Source: CALGYY01 sp963678485 (GTDB lineage: Bacteria; Bacteroidota; Bacteroidia; Bacteroidales; CAIWKO01). From it: DNA of 64,000 nucleotides. The notes under the pieces are model-generated. The model worked only from the letters and a program-made list of their open reading frames with translations. It was not told the DNA's origin and searched no databases. Positions 62,548-64,000 of this stretch are shown piece by piece (the stretch's first letter is position 1; each line of letters begins with the position of its first letter). The position numbers were made by a program, and so were the translations under genes. Location: contig OY782882.1 of NCBI GenBank assembly GCA_963678485.1, positions 3,906,001 through 3,970,000 on the forward strand, in the 5' to 3' direction.

Positions 62548-64000
62548 TTAGTTTAGTTTTTCTAGCATGCGTTTAGCGAAATATTCTTCAAAACGTTTGT
62601 TGATATTATCACAACCATATTCAAACATTCGTTGCCTGCTGTCCTTTTCGGTATAGTAGAAGGCAGTTTGAGATGGAACAGGGTTCGTAAGTAAAGAAAT
62701 CATTTCGGCATTGACATCATGAACTTCTTTCACCTTCTGTTTTCCGAATTTATTCAGCAATGCGATCAATTGCGTCACTGAAGTCTGTTCAGTCTTTATT
62801 GGCAATCCTTCGGCTTGTTCTGCCATTTGGATGAAGCGCTGTGTGTTGGTATAGCTTCCGCCGATTTCAGCAAGCCAACTGGCAGGCATTACCAAATCAG
62901 CAGCCTGTGCGGTTTCCGTAAGGAAGAAATCCTGCACCATAATAAAGCCACCCGTATTCAACCATTTCTGAACAGCTGCTTTGTCAATAGCACATCCAAT
63001 AGGATCTTCACCAAAGATAAACAAATTCTTGAGTTTTCCTTCGGTCATCAATTCCCATGTGCTTCCCGGAACTACGCTCAAATCCTTAGTTTCCCAGCAT
63101 TCCTTCATGCGTTGCTGAAGGGCATTATCGGTGATAGGAATGGTGCCAACGCCAATCTTTCCGCAGATTCCCATATCGTACAGACCTTGCGAATTGTTTT
63201 TTTCTTTCAATGCAATCATTCCCATGGCCGTCTTTCCCAGCTTTCCGGTGATCATGCACAAATTGCGAATCTCGTAAGCAGTATTACTGCTGATATGTTT
63301 TTCAGCAAATACAAGCACTCCATTCATTTCTTTGTTGAACGATTCGGCAAATTCAACTACGCATTCCTTACAGCAGCTGCCCTTTTCAACAAGCTGATCG
63401 AAATTTTCCGCGAGTAATTTGCTCTTATATTCTTCAAAGCCTTCACAGTTGTCTTTGATGAACATCCCGTTTTGCAAGCCTTTTGAGAGCAAATAGTGAT
63501 TCACCGCTTTCACAAAGAAATAGTAGTCTTTAATCACTGTGTGACTATTGCATTTGTGTGCCAGCCGGTTTGCTTTATCTGTTGAAATCAAATTTACCGG
63601 AGTGCCTTTAGTTGAATGCAGGTTGTGAATAAGGAATCCACCAACAGCATTTTCAAAACTGATTTCTGTCCCGAACATAAAAATTCGTGAAGCCTGCGCT
63701 AGTTGCGGGAAAGGAGTGTTGGACTGACTTATATAGCGATAGCCACTGCCTCTGCCGACATAATGGAAGGTGGAGACATTATTTGTTTTTGCGCCAAAAC
63801 GAGCCAACTTCTGAATGAGGTATTGCTCTTCGTTGCTTAAGCGTGCACCGGCAAAGAAGGCGTTTTCGTCAGCTTTAACCGAGCGTATCTTTTCAACAAT
63901 AAGTTCATATGCTTTTTCAAAACTTATCTCTTCGAATTTACCATTTCTCTTTACCAATGGCTTGGTCACACGCTGCAAATCATTGTAGTGTTGATAACCG
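62548..64000 (-). CDS. Molybdopterin oxidoreductase/formate dehydrogenase-like protein, 5' end beyond the window
   Basis: The frame stays open from the stop at 62548 through the right edge, and the residues encoded there (GYQHYNDLQRVTKPLVKRNG) fit the start of an FdhF/NuoG-like domain, so the TTG at 63976-63978 is not the start. At least 483 residues are present. The segment where formate dehydrogenases carry the Mo-ligating Cys or Sec reads NVSTFHYVGRGSGYRY, without Cys, and the pterin-site strings are altered. It therefore looks like a NuoG-type or electron-transfer member without molybdenum catalysis. A Cys pair (KGSCCKECV) near 195 may bind a cluster. Confidence 0.75.
   Translation of the reverse strand, partial: GYQHYNDLQRVTKPLVKRNGKFEEISFEKAYELIVEKIRSVKADENAFFAGARLSNEEQYLIQKLARFGAKTNNVSTFHYVGRGSGYRYISQSNTPFPQLAQASRIFMFGTEISFENAVGGFLIHNLHSTKGTPVNLISTDKANRLAHKCNSHTVIKDYYFFVKAVNHYLLSKGLQNGMFIKDNCEGFEEYKSKLLAENFDQLVEKGSCCKECVVEFAESFNKEMNGVLVFAEKHISSNTAYEIRNLCMITGKLGKTAMGMIALKEKNNSQGLYDMGICGKIGVGTIPITDNALQQRMKECWETKDLSVVPGSTWELMTEGKLKNLFIFGEDPIGCAIDKAAVQKWLNTGGFIMVQDFFLTETAQAADLVMPASWLAEIGGSYTNTQRFIQMAEQAEGLPIKTEQTSVTQLIALLNKFGKQKVKEVHDVNAEMISLLTNPVPSQTAFYYTEKDSRQRMFEYGCDNINKRFEEYFAKRMLEKLN

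Noticed and set aside
1..64000. tRNA or rRNA genes
   Set aside because: I found no T-loop or acceptor-stem combination and no rRNA signature when scanning both strands. A covariance search could still find one.

Overview
The window comes from a member of the Bacteroidota. Four signals support this: several secreted proteins end in type IX secretion (T9SS) sorting domains of type A or type B; promoters fit the phylum's TTTG/TAnnTTTG pattern and Shine-Dalgarno sites are mostly absent; family content is typical of the phylum (DPP7/DPP11-like S46 peptidase, DUF2851, flexirubin-type ketosynthases, rSAM/lipoprotein system, zapA-RNA-rny order); and orphan lipoproteins are numerous. Genus cannot be fixed from the sequence. 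No rRNA, tRNA, CRISPR array, transposase or integrase was seen.

Layout. 0.25-2.8 kb: a compact operon of four small lipoprotein-like precursors sharing a YGxP motif, followed by a SPASM radical SAM enzyme. This is an expanded rSAM/lipoprotein system of unknown function and the best candidate for undescribed biology. 3-12.5 kb: SpoIIAA-like protein, M16C metallopeptidase, CBU_0592-like membrane protein, VanW protein, a 1265-residue T9SS surface protein and a glutathione peroxidase. 12.5-17.5 kb: a minus-strand operon with two ketosynthase-fold proteins (one lacking every catalytic residue), a hot-dog dehydratase, LolA, a polysaccharide deacetylase and cysQ, resembling a reduced flexirubin/aryl-polyene locus. 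17.66-18.02 kb: RNase P RNA. 18.2-23 kb: a TPR protein coupled to an outer-membrane barrel protein. 23.5-28.2 kb: a split transketolase whose halves are separated by a VIT-vWA-TonB fusion. 28.2-33 kb: VanY, TruA, a LutA-like protein and an S46 peptidase. 33.6-36.5 kb: a second large T9SS protein.

38.3-44.4 kb is accessory DNA: a plus-strand row of orphan lipoprotein, barrel and T9SS genes separated by related long palindromes and direct repeats, at least one of which resembles an integron attC site in layout. 44.6-51.9 kb returns to housekeeping: HEAT-like protein, TamB, TsaD and two secreted proteins. 52-55 kb is a decayed RHS locus flanked by direct repeats. Then come a CcmE whose haem-binding His is replaced by Cys, DUF2851, a coiled-coil/ZapA pair, a 6S-like RNA, RNase Y, a YdcF-like protein, RidA, a ferritin-like protein and a molybdopterin-oxidoreductase-like gene that runs off the right edge.

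A composite, about 345-bp dispersed repeat occurs in gene-free stretches at 33.0-33.5, 36.7, 56.9-57.8 and 61.1-61.5 kb. It combines a conserved unique segment, arrays of short hairpins around TTCGACAAGCTCA, and a C-rich microsatellite with G-quadruplex potential on the opposite strand.
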